From NCBI RefSeq assembly GCF_000337795.1, contig NZ_AOLP01000001.1, positions 62,001 to 126,000 on the forward strand: DNA of 64,000 bases. The letters are read 5' to 3'. Source of the DNA: Haloferax denitrificans ATCC 35960 (GTDB taxonomy: Archaea; Halobacteriota; Halobacteria; Halobacteriales; Haloferacaceae). Below are positions 17,582 to 27,103 of this stretch, piece by piece. Position 1 is the stretch's first letter; every line of letters begins with the position of its first letter. Below the pieces are notes generated by a model that worked only from the letters and a program-made list of their open reading frames with translations, searched no databases and was not told where the DNA came from. The position numbers and the translations under genes are program-made.

Positions 17582-20500
17582 TCAGGTCCGAGTCGCGACG
17601 AGATACGCGATGGCGGTGAGTCCGACCCAAAGCGCGCCGGCGACGCCGGCAACGAAAACGAGCCGTGTCGACCCGACGACTCCGGCGACGAGCCAGACCA
17701 GAATCCCGACCCCGGCGAGTAGCTGGACGAACAATCCGCGCAGGGGAACGGGTTGGCTTCGAACCGTCCGAACCATTCCGTACCCGCCGAAGAAGAGCGC
17801 GGACAGGAAACAGCCACCGCCGAGGAGGCCCCACGCGGAGAGCAGGCCGGACCCGGAGGCCGCCCCCGGTTCAGGCTCGGTCAGGGCCGCGGCGGTCTCG
17901 GTGGAATCCGCTGACTCCGAGCCGGTCGCCGGTACCGGGCGAATCCGTGCCGTCGCGGATTCGTTGCTGTCGATTCCGAGGCCGTCTTCGACGCTGAGTG
18001 CGACCGTAAGCGTCTCGTTCGGCATGCGGAGGCTGAGTCCGGCGCGCTCCCGCGTCGTGTGGCTCGTCCCGTTAACGACGAAATGGTACTCCGAGACCGA
18101 GCCGGTCTCCGCCGCGCTTTCGGCCCCCGAGAGCTGGATTTGACTCCCCGCGACCGCAGTCGACGGCGTACTGAGCCGCGGGGTCGGCCGTCGGTACCGT
18201 TGCCCGATCGGGGCGTCCGCGACCGGGATGAAGTCGACCCAGCCGTTGGTAATCGTGATTTCGTCGCCGTCGCCTTCCGGCAGGATAGAGGAGTGATACG
18301 GCCCGCTCGCGGCCCCCCAGTAGTTCGACTCCGCGTTGACGGTCCGTATCGAGTCGGTGACGATTCGCGCCGTCGCGTTCGCCGTGACGAGCCGGGAGAT
18401 GTTGATATCCATCCCGGTGTCGTGGCCGTAGACGTCGTTGTTAGCGATTCGGTAGCGGTCGGCGTCCGCCTCGCCGTACGAGAGCTCGATACCCGTCGGC
18501 AGTGAGTCGTCGACACGGCGGATATCGACCGCGCCCTCGGCCGTCGACCGGGTGTGGCTCACGCCGTCGGTGCGAAGGACGGCGACCGTATCGTCCCAGA
18601 GCGTCGCGATTTCGATCTGTTGCCGGAGTTGCGGGTTCGCAACGAGCTCCTCGAACGGGGCGTCGACGTCGCTCTGGTCGAGAATCGCACCGCGGGACCC
18701 CTCGGCGACGTAGAGCCCGGTTCCGGGGGCGACGCCGTCGAGTGCTGGCGGTCGGACGTGCGTATTCGTGTTGAACACGATGTCGTTGTTCCGAACCGTC
18801 GCGTTCAGGGTGCCGCGGGACACGAGCCCGTAGCCGTTCGCGGCGATGACGTTGTCCGACACGGTGAGTTGGCCGCTGTGGGTGAGCGGACTGGAAACGA
18901 GAACCCCGGCACCGCCGTTGTTCGCGAGGCGGTTCCCCGCGACGGTAACGCGGTGCACGAGGAGGTCCGAGCGCACCGTCAGCGCGTGGCCGCGGTTGTC
19001 GACAATCGTGTTGTTGGTCGCGACGAAATCACGGGCCAATGCGCGCACGAACACGTCGAGACCGTCGCCGCCGTTCTCGGCGATTCGGTTTCGTGACAGC
19101 GTGACGTTTCGGACCACGTGGCTGTTGACCGCGACTCCGTCCTCACCGTTGTTGAGAACTCGGTTCCCGGTCACCCGACCGTTCCTGATCGCCCAGTTGG
19201 AGAGCGCGACCCCGTGTTCTCCGTTTTCGCTGATGACGTTGTCCGTGAGCCACAGTTCGCCCTCGCTCGTTTCGGACTGGATTTCGAGCCCGTTGCGGTC
19301 GTTGTCGACCAACTCGTTCCCGCGAAGCGTCACTCGCGTGACGCCACGGTCACGCCGCTCGGACTGCCGAACGCGAATCCCGGTCTCCGACTCCGAAATC
19401 CGGTTTTCGTTTGCGACCAGCGTCGTCTGCGTCCGCGTCTCGACGTGGATTCCCGCGTCGCCGGCGTGCAAGCTGTTACCTCGGAAACTGCCTTCGCTCT
19501 GGGCGGCCCGTATCGCCACGCCGTCTCCCCGCACGTCGGTGAACCGACTGTCGCTGACCCGGATGCCGGTCGCGATATCCGCGTCGGCGAACAGCCCCGC
19601 GCCATCGATATCCTCGAACTCGGAGTCGCTGACGGTGATTCCCCGGACGCGTGTGAGGTCGGTCGGCGGCGCGTACGCGTACGGCGTCGTCTCCGCTCCG
19701 ACGACGTACATCGCGTGGACCCCGTCGGACAACTGCGGAACCCGGCGTTCGAGCAGGCTGACCCCGACCGGGTACACCCCGCGCGTCCGCGGGTTCACGA
19801 CCCCATCGTACTCGACGATGAGTCGGTCCCGACTCGATACGTACGTCGAGTGCGATAGCGAGATTTCGACGTGACGCCCGCTGACCGACACGTCCGAAAC
19901 GTCGTCGTCGAACGACTGGTCGATATCTCCGTCGTTGTCGGTATCGAGGCCGATGCGACGAAGCGACCCAGTCTCGATGTCGGCCACCGACCGCTCGGTC
20001 GGATACCGCAAGCGAATCGTCTCCATCGAGACGCCGACGCCGGGGGCGAGCCTGAGCGTGTGCCGTGCGGTCCGGTTCCGGCGTCGGTCCGTCGAGTCGA
20101 GTTCGACCTCTTCGACGGCCCCGATCGACGGGCTCGCGCGAATCGCGTGGCCGCCGATTTCGGAAAGCGTCGACCGCGTTATCGTCACCGGGGGCGTCGT
20201 CGTGCCGTTCGCGGAGAGCCCGGCCACAGAGAAGTTTTGCAGACGCGAGTCGGTGACGGCGACTGCCCCCTCCCCGCTCGTGGTCGTAATCCCGCTTCGA
20301 CCGCCTCGTAACGTGGTATTTCGCAACGAGAGCGTCGACGACTCGGAGCCGTTGTAGCGAATCGTCTCCCATCTGAGGTCCCGCCCGGAGGCCGCACTCT
20401 GCGTAATCAGCACGGGCCGCGTTTCGGTGCCGGTCGCGCGCAACGACCCCCGGACCGTGAGCGAGACGCCCTCCGCGAGTTGGACCTCCGTCCCGGGGCG

Positions 20501-20713
20501 GATAGTCAGCGTCGCGCCGGGCTCGACAGCGACATTCCGGATGAGGCGATAGGGACCGCCGTCTTCGGTCCACGTCGTGTCGGACTGGATCGGTGATTCG
20601 ACGAACGTGACCCCAGAGGGTGCCGCCATGGCCGACGCGCTCAACATGGGGGCGAAAAGCGTACAGACGACAGCGAGCGCCACAGCCCACGGGATCAGTT
20701 TGTTAGTCACCAC
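17582..20713 (-). CDS. Secreted right-handed parallel beta-helix surface protein with C-terminal membrane helices
   Basis: A 1043-residue protein starting at GTG (20713). A signal peptide (1-30) is followed by about 600 residues of parallel beta-helix repeats, rich in N-x-I/V...N-x-G steps such as NRIAENGGDG and ENGEHGVAL, as in NosD/PbH1 and pectate-lyase-like folds. An inserted region near residues 250-330 (IGLDTDNDGDID ... VVNPRTRG) interrupts them. After an Ig-like domain (about 855-935), three hydrophobic segments (about 950-1040) anchor it in the membrane. Such proteins bind or modify surface polysaccharide or serve as adhesins; no catalytic residues can be named. It stands alone, downstream of the divergent region before 20976. 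Confidence 0.85.
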   Translation of the reverse strand: MVTNKLIPWAVALAVVCTLFAPMLSASAMAAPSGVTFVESPIQSDTTWTEDGGPYRLIRNVAVEPGATLTIRPGTEVQLAEGVSLTVRGSLRATGTETRPVLITQSAASGRDLRWETIRYNGSESSTLSLRNTTLRGGRSGITTTSGEGAVAVTDSRLQNFSVAGLSANGTTTPPVTITRSTLSEIGGHAIRASPSIGAVEEVELDSTDRRRNRTARHTLRLAPGVGVSMETIRLRYPTERSVADIETGSLRRIGLDTDNDGDIDQSFDDDVSDVSVSGRHVEISLSHSTYVSSRDRLIVEYDGVVNPRTRGVYPVGVSLLERRVPQLSDGVHAMYVVGAETTPYAYAPPTDLTRVRGITVSDSEFEDIDGAGLFADADIATGIRVSDSRFTDVRGDGVAIRAAQSEGSFRGNSLHAGDAGIHVETRTQTTLVANENRISESETGIRVRQSERRDRGVTRVTLRGNELVDNDRNGLEIQSETSEGELWLTDNVISENGEHGVALSNWAIRNGRVTGNRVLNNGEDGVAVNSHVVRNVTLSRNRIAENGGDGLDVFVRALARDFVATNNTIVDNRGHALTVRSDLLVHRVTVAGNRLANNGGAGVLVSSPLTHSGQLTVSDNVIAANGYGLVSRGTLNATVRNNDIVFNTNTHVRPPALDGVAPGTGLYVAEGSRGAILDQSDVDAPFEELVANPQLRQQIEIATLWDDTVAVLRTDGVSHTRSTAEGAVDIRRVDDSLPTGIELSYGEADADRYRIANNDVYGHDTGMDINISRLVTANATARIVTDSIRTVNAESNYWGAASGPYHSSILPEGDGDEITITNGWVDFIPVADAPIGQRYRRPTPRLSTPSTAVAGSQIQLSGAESAAETGSVSEYHFVVNGTSHTTRERAGLSLRMPNETLTVALSVEDGLGIDSNESATARIRPVPATGSESADSTETAAALTEPEPGAASGSGLLSAWGLLGGGCFLSALFFGGYGMVRTVRSQPVPLRGLFVQLLAGVGILVWLVAGVVGSTRLVFVAGVAGALWVGLTAIAYLVATRT

Positions 20714-20815
20714 GTTTGTCTTACACCCTGATAGGTCAGGATACGGATTTAGTTTTCCCTTCCCCGAGTATCCGTCGCCGGCCCGAGGTCGAGACCGCTA
20801 CCTCGACGATTAATG

Positions 20816-20825
20816 TATTCGAATA
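20816..20825. promoter_or_regulatory. Palindrome TATTCGAATA in the divergent control region
   Basis: A 10-base perfect palindrome within a longer near-dyad (TGTATTCGAATATACA, 20814-20829). It lies between the beta-helix gene and the first CARDB-RND pair, in an A/T-rich patch, and could be an operator or promoter element. Confidence 0.35.
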
Positions 20826-20925
20826 TACAAAATAAATCTTATAGAACGACCGTTCGATAGAGTTTTACACCTCAACGAATCACGTCTCAGATGTGAAGTC
20901 GAACGTCGGAGACAGTGAGGACTCG

Positions 20926-20939
20926 GTCGGTCGACCGAC
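20926..20939. promoter_or_regulatory. Perfect 14-base palindrome upstream of the first CARDB-RND pair
   Basis: GTCGGTCGACCGAC is self-complementary over its full length and ends 36 bases before the ATG at 20976. A second dyad, GTTAG-acaa-CTAAC, follows at 20949-20962. Both are candidate operators; their protein partner is unknown. Confidence 0.4.
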
Positions 20940-20975
20940 GAGCCAGCAGTTAGACAACTAACACAGATCACCAAG

Positions 20976-22598
20976 ATGGTACGGAACAAATCAGCGATAC
21001 TCCTTTGTGTGCTAGTAGTAACGTCAATCGCGGCAGTTCCCGTGTCGGCCGAGAGTTCGGTGTACGGCAATCCGGAGCTCTCGCTGAGCGTGTCGGACAA
21101 CACCTACCGGTCGAGTGAGTCCGCGACGCTGTCGATCGTCGCAAGTAACAACGGACGGCTCGAACAGGGTGGGCCAGCGCAGTACGAACAGGAGGTTCAG
21201 ACCGCACAGAGCGTCCAGATGGAGGTTCTCGAAGACCAGATCGACGCGCCGATCGACGTGAAAACGGGGACCGTGACGGCGGGCGCAATCCCGGATTCGG
21301 GAACCGCTCGATTCGATTTCAACGTCGAAATCGGTGCCGCCGAGCCGGGGACCTACGAGATTCCCGTCGAGGTACAGTACAAGTACGTCCGGATGGTCAC
21401 GTACGGCGACGTCGACGGCCCGGAATACGTGTGGCGGACGGTCACGAAAAAGAAGTCGGTGACGGTCGAGGTCGAAGACCGTCCGCAGTTCGAGGTCGTG
21501 AACGACGAGAATAACGCGGTGTTCGCCGGTGACACCGGCCGGCTCTCGTTCACGCTCGAAAACACGGGGACGCGAACCGCCACGTCGTCTTCGGTCCAGG
21601 TCACGACGCAGTCGCCGACGGTTTTCTTCGGAACGACGCAGAACCCGCAGTCGTCGACGAGCCTGTACGTCCCGTCGCTTCAGCCGGGTGAGCGGACGAA
21701 CCTCTCTGTCCAAGTCGGTGCGGCGGCAGAAACCCAAGCCGGGTCGTACCCCATCAACCTCGCCGTGTCGTACGAGAACCAAAACGGTGTTACCGAGACC
21801 TCGGATACGCTGACGACCGGAGTCACGGTCAAACCCGAGCGGACGTTCGAGATCAGAGACATCGAAACGAAACGCTTCAGAGTCGACGAAGGCGAGGCGA
21901 AGATCGACGCACAGGTCGTGAACACGGGCGGTGGGTCCGTGAGCAACGTCGCCGTCCGTATCGGCAACACGGCCGTTGTGACGCCGACGAACGGCGAGTC
22001 CGCGATCGGTGACCTCGAACCGGGCGAGTCCCAACCGGTCTCCTTTACCGTCTCGATTCCGGCGAGCGCCGAGCCGGGGACGAACACGTTCCCGTTCATC
22101 GTCGAATACGAGAACCAAGACGGCGACGTGAGGACGTCCTCGCCGATTCGCAAGTCGATATCGATCGGGGCGGAACAGGACCCGTTTTCGGTCGTGAACG
22201 TCAGCACGAGCGTCTCGCCGGGGACGACGAAGACGGTTGACGTCGAGGTGCAGTACAACGGTGAAGAGCCGGTCTCGGCGGCCAACGCCAAGCTCTTCGT
22301 GAGCGACCCGATTTCGACGTCCGACGACGGCGCGTATCTCGGCGAGATGCAACCGGGAGAAACGAAGACGGCGACGTTCACCATCAGCGCCGGTTCGGAA
22401 GCGATCGTCAAAGCCTACGACGCCTCGGTCGAGGTCCGGTACGACGAGGCCGACGGCGACACGAAATACACTGACGGCCTGCCGGTCGGCATTGCCCTGT
22501 CCCCGTCGAGCGGTGGACTCCCGATTCCGATGTCGGTCATCGGTGTTCTCGCACTCCTCGGGATTGGAGCGATAGCCGTCGTCTACCGCCGTCGATGA
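20976..22598 (+). CDS. Secreted COG1361/CARDB-type protein paired with RND transporter 1
   Basis: A 540-residue exported protein with a signal peptide (1-25, ending PVSA-ESS), repeated Ig-like CARDB-type domains across about 30-500, and a C-terminal membrane helix (about 515-535) closed by YRRR. Conserved signatures include NTGTRTAT near 205 and LEPGESQPVSFTVSIP near 350. It should be tethered outside the cell. It is followed 28 bases later by an RND-family transporter, and the same two-gene unit is found again at 33021-37178, so the two products very probably work together. The role (extracellular adaptor, substrate capture or envelope contact) is unproven. Confidence 0.88.
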   Translation: MVRNKSAILLCVLVVTSIAAVPVSAESSVYGNPELSLSVSDNTYRSSESATLSIVASNNGRLEQGGPAQYEQEVQTAQSVQMEVLEDQIDAPIDVKTGTVTAGAIPDSGTARFDFNVEIGAAEPGTYEIPVEVQYKYVRMVTYGDVDGPEYVWRTVTKKKSVTVEVEDRPQFEVVNDENNAVFAGDTGRLSFTLENTGTRTATSSSVQVTTQSPTVFFGTTQNPQSSTSLYVPSLQPGERTNLSVQVGAAAETQAGSYPINLAVSYENQNGVTETSDTLTTGVTVKPERTFEIRDIETKRFRVDEGEAKIDAQVVNTGGGSVSNVAVRIGNTAVVTPTNGESAIGDLEPGESQPVSFTVSIPASAEPGTNTFPFIVEYENQDGDVRTSSPIRKSISIGAEQDPFSVVNVSTSVSPGTTKTVDVEVQYNGEEPVSAANAKLFVSDPISTSDDGAYLGEMQPGETKTATFTISAGSEAIVKAYDASVEVRYDEADGDTKYTDGLPVGIALSPSSGGLPIPMSVIGVLALLGIGAIAVVYRRR

Positions 22599-22626
22599 CG
22601 GATTATGGACGGGACAAGGAGTAACC

Positions 22627-24879
22627 ATGGATAAGCTACGCGAGGTATTCAGCACGGTCGGAAGACAGGTCCAACAGCGGCCGGTCGCAGTGCTGCTCCT
22701 CGCAGTCCTGCTGATCTTCACCGCGTTCGGCGGTGCTGCGCAGATCACGAGCGTCACTGGCGACGCTGCGTTCGTTGCGGACAACCCAACGTTCGACGCG
22801 TTTACGGAATCGTTTGACCGAGGCAGCATTGCCGTTCTCGTACGGGGTGATATTTCGGAACCGCAGACACTCCACGCGATCGACCGCGTCGACCGGCAGA
22901 TGTCGACGAAGGCGAACGTCCATACCGTAACGAGTCCGGCAGATCAGGTCCGCCAAGAGTACGGTCGAATCCCCGACTCGGAGGCGAAGATTCGAAGCGT
23001 TATCGGGTCACCGGACTACACGGTCGTCCAGATCGTCTTCGATACGGGGCTCTCTCAGCAGGACGAACGGCCCATCTACACGCAGGCCGTAGAAGCGACT
23101 GACTGGGCGGAGTTCCCCGCCGGAACGACAGTAACCGTCACTGGCAGTGCCGCGTTCTCTGCACAGCTCTCGACGCTCATTCAGCAGAGTACACAGCAGT
23201 TGCTCGGTCTCGCGATCGGGCTCATGGTCCTGGCGCTGTTCTTCCTGTTCCGCGGCGTCCGCCTTCGTCTCCTCCCGATTGTCGCCGTCTTCGTCGGCGT
23301 CATCTACACCTTTGGGGCGATCGGGTACGCTGGAGTCCCCAACTCGACGATGACCAGCGCGGTCTTCCCCATCTTGATCGGGCTGGGCATCGACTACTCC
23401 GTCCAGTTCCACGAGCGGTACGAGGAGGAACTGGAGAACCATCCGCCGCGCGAGGCGCTTCCGCAAGCGCTTGGCGGGATCGGTCCACCGGTCTTCGTCG
23501 CTATGCTCGCCGCCGCCCTGGGGTTCGGAGCGACGTGGGTGTCGACGTCGTCGCCGTCGATTATCTGGTTCGCCCAGACCTCGATCTTCGGCGTGCTTCT
23601 CACCTTCGTCGCGGGGATTCTCGTTCTCCTCCCGCTTCTCACCCTCTGGGTTCGCCGGCGGGGCGACTCGACGGACGAAACGCCGACCGAAGACGACGCT
23701 CCGACGACGGCCACAGCGTCGCAGTCCCAAGGCGACTCAGATCGCGTCGGCCTCGTTGGAGAACTGCTCGGCCGTTCGGCGCGGACACTCGCGAGTCATC
23801 CAGTGCTCGTCCTCAGCATCGCGCTGCTGATCGCTCTCGTGGGCTTTCAGGCTGGCGGGTCACTCGACACGCTCGCGGATACGGAAGGGTTCATCCCGCA
23901 GGACCTCCCCGCGTACACCGACCTCCAGCAGTTCCGCTCTGTTGCCGGGGGCGGTTCGAGCACGAGTTACGACGTGCTCGTGACCGGGACGAATCTCAAA
24001 CACCCGACAACATTGCAGTGGATGCTTGACTTCGAGCACGTCGCAACACAGACCCCACTGGTACAAGGCGTCGATTCGCCAGCGACGCTGATTAAACAGT
24101 ACAACGGGGGCCAAATCCCCCAAACCGAGAGTGGCGTCAAGCGCGTGCTCGAAACCATCCCCGAGAGACAGAAACTCCAGTATTACAACGATGGGCGTGC
24201 GCACATCATGGTCTACTCCGAACAGGATATGACCACCCAGCAGGCCCTCTCGTTCCTTGAGAACACGCGCGAGTCGATCGCGTACAGTAGCCCGCCGCCC
24301 GGAGTGACGGCGGACATCACGGGAACTGCCGCGATTGCGACGCCCTCCATCGTGGAGCAGATCAACTCACGAAACGTGACGACCGGACTGGGAGTCCTGT
24401 TCGTGTTCGTCCTGCTCCTCCTGTACTATCGCAATCTGGTGAAGGCCGTCGCGCCGCTCATCCCGATGGTGTTCGTCATCGGCTGGCAGAACATCTATAT
24501 GTATCTGCTGAACATCCCGGTTTCGCCACTCGGTGCGAGTCTCGGGGCGATGACTGTCGGCATCGGTGCGGAGTACACCATCATCGTGATGGACCGATAC
24601 TACCAAGAGAAACAGCAGGCGGGCGTCAGTCGACTCGACGCCGTCCAAACGGCGGCCACGCGGGTCGGGAAGGCAATCAGCGTGTCGGGCATGACGACGG
24701 TGTTCGGCTTTTCGGCGCTGGTGTTGTCGCCGTTCCCGATTCTCAGCGGGTTCGGGTTCCTGACCGTCGGCGTCGTGTTCCTGACGCTCATCGCGTCGCT
24801 GGCGACGCTCCCCCCGACGCTCGTCCTCTTGGACTCGATCGCCGAGCGCGTGACCGCCATCCGCTCCTCCGGCGGGTGA
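22627..24879 (+). CDS. RND/MMPL-family transporter 1 (HAE3-like)
   Basis: A 750-residue transporter with the duplicated RND plan: helix 1 (about 18-40), a large outer loop (about 42-180), five more helices to about 335, a charged linker (about 340-380), helix 7, a second outer loop (about 415-570) and the last five helices. The helix-4 motif GLGIDYSVQFHERY carries Asp256. The corresponding helix-10 motif reads GIGAEYTIIVMDRY, with Glu649 in place of the usual Asp. The family uses ion gradients to export lipids, hydrophobic compounds or envelope precursors. It is cotranscribed with the CARDB protein upstream. The substrate is unknown; MMPL-like lipid or isoprenoid movement is one possibility. 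Confidence 0.93.
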   Translation: MDKLREVFSTVGRQVQQRPVAVLLLAVLLIFTAFGGAAQITSVTGDAAFVADNPTFDAFTESFDRGSIAVLVRGDISEPQTLHAIDRVDRQMSTKANVHTVTSPADQVRQEYGRIPDSEAKIRSVIGSPDYTVVQIVFDTGLSQQDERPIYTQAVEATDWAEFPAGTTVTVTGSAAFSAQLSTLIQQSTQQLLGLAIGLMVLALFFLFRGVRLRLLPIVAVFVGVIYTFGAIGYAGVPNSTMTSAVFPILIGLGIDYSVQFHERYEEELENHPPREALPQALGGIGPPVFVAMLAAALGFGATWVSTSSPSIIWFAQTSIFGVLLTFVAGILVLLPLLTLWVRRRGDSTDETPTEDDAPTTATASQSQGDSDRVGLVGELLGRSARTLASHPVLVLSIALLIALVGFQAGGSLDTLADTEGFIPQDLPAYTDLQQFRSVAGGGSSTSYDVLVTGTNLKHPTTLQWMLDFEHVATQTPLVQGVDSPATLIKQYNGGQIPQTESGVKRVLETIPERQKLQYYNDGRAHIMVYSEQDMTTQQALSFLENTRESIAYSSPPPGVTADITGTAAIATPSIVEQINSRNVTTGLGVLFVFVLLLLYYRNLVKAVAPLIPMVFVIGWQNIYMYLLNIPVSPLGASLGAMTVGIGAEYTIIVMDRYYQEKQQAGVSRLDAVQTAATRVGKAISVSGMTTVFGFSALVLSPFPILSGFGFLTVGVVFLTLIASLATLPPTLVLLDSIAERVTAIRSSGG

Positions 24880-24902
24880 CCGCCACCCGATTTTCTGTAC
24901 GT

Positions 24903-24925
24903 CCCCCGCGCTAACGCGCGAGGGG
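24903..24925 (+). terminator. Strong hairpin after RND transporter 1
   Basis: CCCCCGCGC pairs with GCGCGAGGGG (nine pairs, one bulged A, loop TAAC), starting 24 bases after the transporter stop. No T-run follows, so it may stabilise the 3' end rather than act as a classical terminator. Confidence 0.5.
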
Positions 24926-25015
24926 TCCACCGTTGGGGTCGGAGACCGACTCTCGGAGGCAAAAACGGTGTGAGCAACGCCAGTCCCCACGGCGCATCGG
25001 CGATACTCGCTCGGG

Positions 25016-26593
25016 TCACGCCCCGAGAGACTCGCCCCGCGTAACTGTCGAAATCAGGTTTCTGACCGCCTCGACGAGTGTGCCGATGAGTCCGCCAGAC
25101 GAGGACTCCGAGGGGACGCTGGGTAACGGCGTGTTCGTTCGCACCGAGCCGGCTGGAGTCGGTGTCGACGCGTTCGGTTCGTCGGCCGTTGCGTTCGGTG
25201 GTGCGACCTGAACCGTCTCGATATGCTCTCTCCCGGTCGAATCGGTCACACGGACCCGAACACGCGCCGGGTACCCGTCCAGTTGAAGCGTTTCGTTGAT
25301 GCTAACGTCGCTGGTCACGCCCCCACCGTAAATCTGCGCTAAATCGATGGTGTCGCCGGTCGGTCCGACCGTCTCGGCGTACACGCTGGTAACGCGGCCA
25401 TCGTACACGCGACCTTCGACGTGGACCCGGTCATCGCTGACCGCAATCGTGTCCGGCTGGAGTTCGATCGCCGGTCGCACGAGCTGCGTGACGTTCACCT
25501 CAAGTTCGCGTGTCGTCGCGTTGCCGGTGCCGTCGTCCGCAACGATGGTTATGTTTCGACTGTCCCCCACGAGCGGGACCGTCTTCGTGAACGTGTGTTC
25601 GATTGGCCGCGCGCCGATTGGCTTCGGCTGAATCTCGTAGTTCAATCCCGACCCGTCCGCAGAGCCGCGACGAACACCGACCGAACGGATGCCGACCGCA
25701 TCCGTCACCCGAATCGTCAACCGAACCGCCGAGCGTGTTTTGACGAGGCTCTGGTTGAGTATCTCAATCGACGGCGGCGTCTCGTCTTTGACGTAGATGT
25801 CGACATCGTATTGACGGCGGTGGCCGCGCGAATCGAGCACCGTAATCTTGAGACTGTTTTGGCCAGCGCCCACGCTGTCGTCGAACGGCCCCAGCCGAAG
25901 CGGTTTCGAAATCGACGTGTTCGGATCGTCGATCACGACCCGTTTTCGGAATCCCCAGGGAGTATCGATACCCTGGCCGTGATAGCGCAGTTCGATCGAC
26001 ACCTGCTCGACGTCCGAGTGGTCGTAGAGCGTCCCGTCGAGGCTGATTCGAGACCGATTGATCGTATAGTTGTTCTCGGGGGTTTCGTAGATACTGGTGT
26101 TGCCCGTCCGGAACGGCGACGTGAACACCAACGCCGGGGCGATCGAATCCTCGATTATCGTTGCCCTGTGGGTCGTGGTTCTCCCGCCCTCCTTTACGAG
26201 AACCTCCAGCGCGTGCTCGCCAGCGGTCACATCGAGCGTTGCCGTTTCCTGGACCGCGGTGCTGTTCGGCGTATATATCCGTCGGCTGTCTCCGTCCACG
26301 CGGACGACGAGCAGTTCGATTGCCGCCGAACCGTTCGCTCGAACCGTGAGTTCGGGGTTGTCGCCGGTCGTAACCGTGTCCCCGTCGGCTACAGTCCGGT
26401 TTTCGATAACCAGCGTCAGACTCGGCTCTGAACGGTCGGTCGAATTGTTCCGTTCGACCTGCTGGTGTGTGTCCGAAACATCGATAGCCACGTCTCCAGT
26501 TGTCGTCGATGGCTCCGCCGCGGCGGTTACTCCTGCAGTAAAAGAGAGTATCAGTAGAACTGCGGCCGCCCAACCCACGTGCTTGGAGTCCAT
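25016..26593 (-). CDS. Secreted protein with repeated Ig-like domains
   Basis: A 525-residue protein with a signal peptide (1-26, ending GVTAAAEP), a Ser/Thr/Asn-rich segment, and at least three Ig-like or cadherin-like modules marked by SIAPALVFTSP, DETPPSIEILNQS and VRPAIELQPDTI. Many N-x-S/T sequons occur (for example NNST, NRT, NTS, NYT), so N-glycosylation is likely. A Thr/Pro/Ser-rich stalk (about 465-500) leads to a short amphipathic C-terminus without a clear membrane helix or PGF-CTERM tail. ATG 26593 is preferred over an in-frame GTG at 26605. It is convergent with the RND transporter. A surface-structural or adhesive role is the most that can be said. Confidence 0.8.
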   Translation of the reverse strand: MDSKHVGWAAAVLLILSFTAGVTAAAEPSTTTGDVAIDVSDTHQQVERNNSTDRSEPSLTLVIENRTVADGDTVTTGDNPELTVRANGSAAIELLVVRVDGDSRRIYTPNSTAVQETATLDVTAGEHALEVLVKEGGRTTTHRATIIEDSIAPALVFTSPFRTGNTSIYETPENNYTINRSRISLDGTLYDHSDVEQVSIELRYHGQGIDTPWGFRKRVVIDDPNTSISKPLRLGPFDDSVGAGQNSLKITVLDSRGHRRQYDVDIYVKDETPPSIEILNQSLVKTRSAVRLTIRVTDAVGIRSVGVRRGSADGSGLNYEIQPKPIGARPIEHTFTKTVPLVGDSRNITIVADDGTGNATTRELEVNVTQLVRPAIELQPDTIAVSDDRVHVEGRVYDGRVTSVYAETVGPTGDTIDLAQIYGGGVTSDVSINETLQLDGYPARVRVRVTDSTGREHIETVQVAPPNATADEPNASTPTPAGSVRTNTPLPSVPSESSSGGLIGTLVEAVRNLISTVTRGESLGA

Positions 26594-27103
26594 GTTCGAA
26601 TACACTAGCCAGTGGGCGTTTCGAAGATAAATCTACAGACCCAACTATCATCGTTGAAATTCAGAGGAGGACTAACCGAGATGGCTCCAAGGATACGGGG
26701 CAATACGGTCCCGAATCGGGAGCCGCCGACCCAAGATGGAGTGGTACTGGCCTGTCGTTACGAGTAAGCAAATTGGTGTAGATTACTCGCATTTCAGCCA
26801 TCAAACAACTGGCCACTAACACGACTAGTTGGGTCGATCCGATGACTGCCCATACAGAGGCTGGCTTGACGCCAACCTTTCTTACTCTCAAATCCATCGA
26901 TACTAATCTATTTCGGTCTCAAGCCGCCTCTCGGGGAATTCTCGCTCTGTCGAGGGACGATTGAACGACCTGAGATGACGTACTAGGTCCCTCTCGCAAG
27001 CGAAGCCTCTTCCGCATCCATGTGGGTGTCCCCGTAACGAAAGAGCGGAATCAAGAGAGACAAATACCCAAACCGCTACCACTCTCCGAGAGGAACTCTA
27101 GCC
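26594..27103. other. Gene-free interval before the TrmB-type regulator
   Basis: No convincing open frame. The last 20 bases hold a short dyad (CTCTCCGAGAG) followed by a purine-rich GAGAGG that may act as a ribosome-binding site for the regulator. Base composition is closer to average than the flanking genes. Confidence 0.45.

Noticed and set aside
21024-22829. 601-codon minus-strand frame opposite the first CARDB gene, and similar ones at 33000-34523 and 34944-36107
   Set aside because: All mirror well-supported plus-strand genes and show the repetitive Arg/Asp pattern of antisense GC-rich DNA.
26661-26897. 78-codon minus-strand frame upstream of the TrmB gene
   Set aside because: No promoter, motif or haloarchaeal acidic bias supports it.
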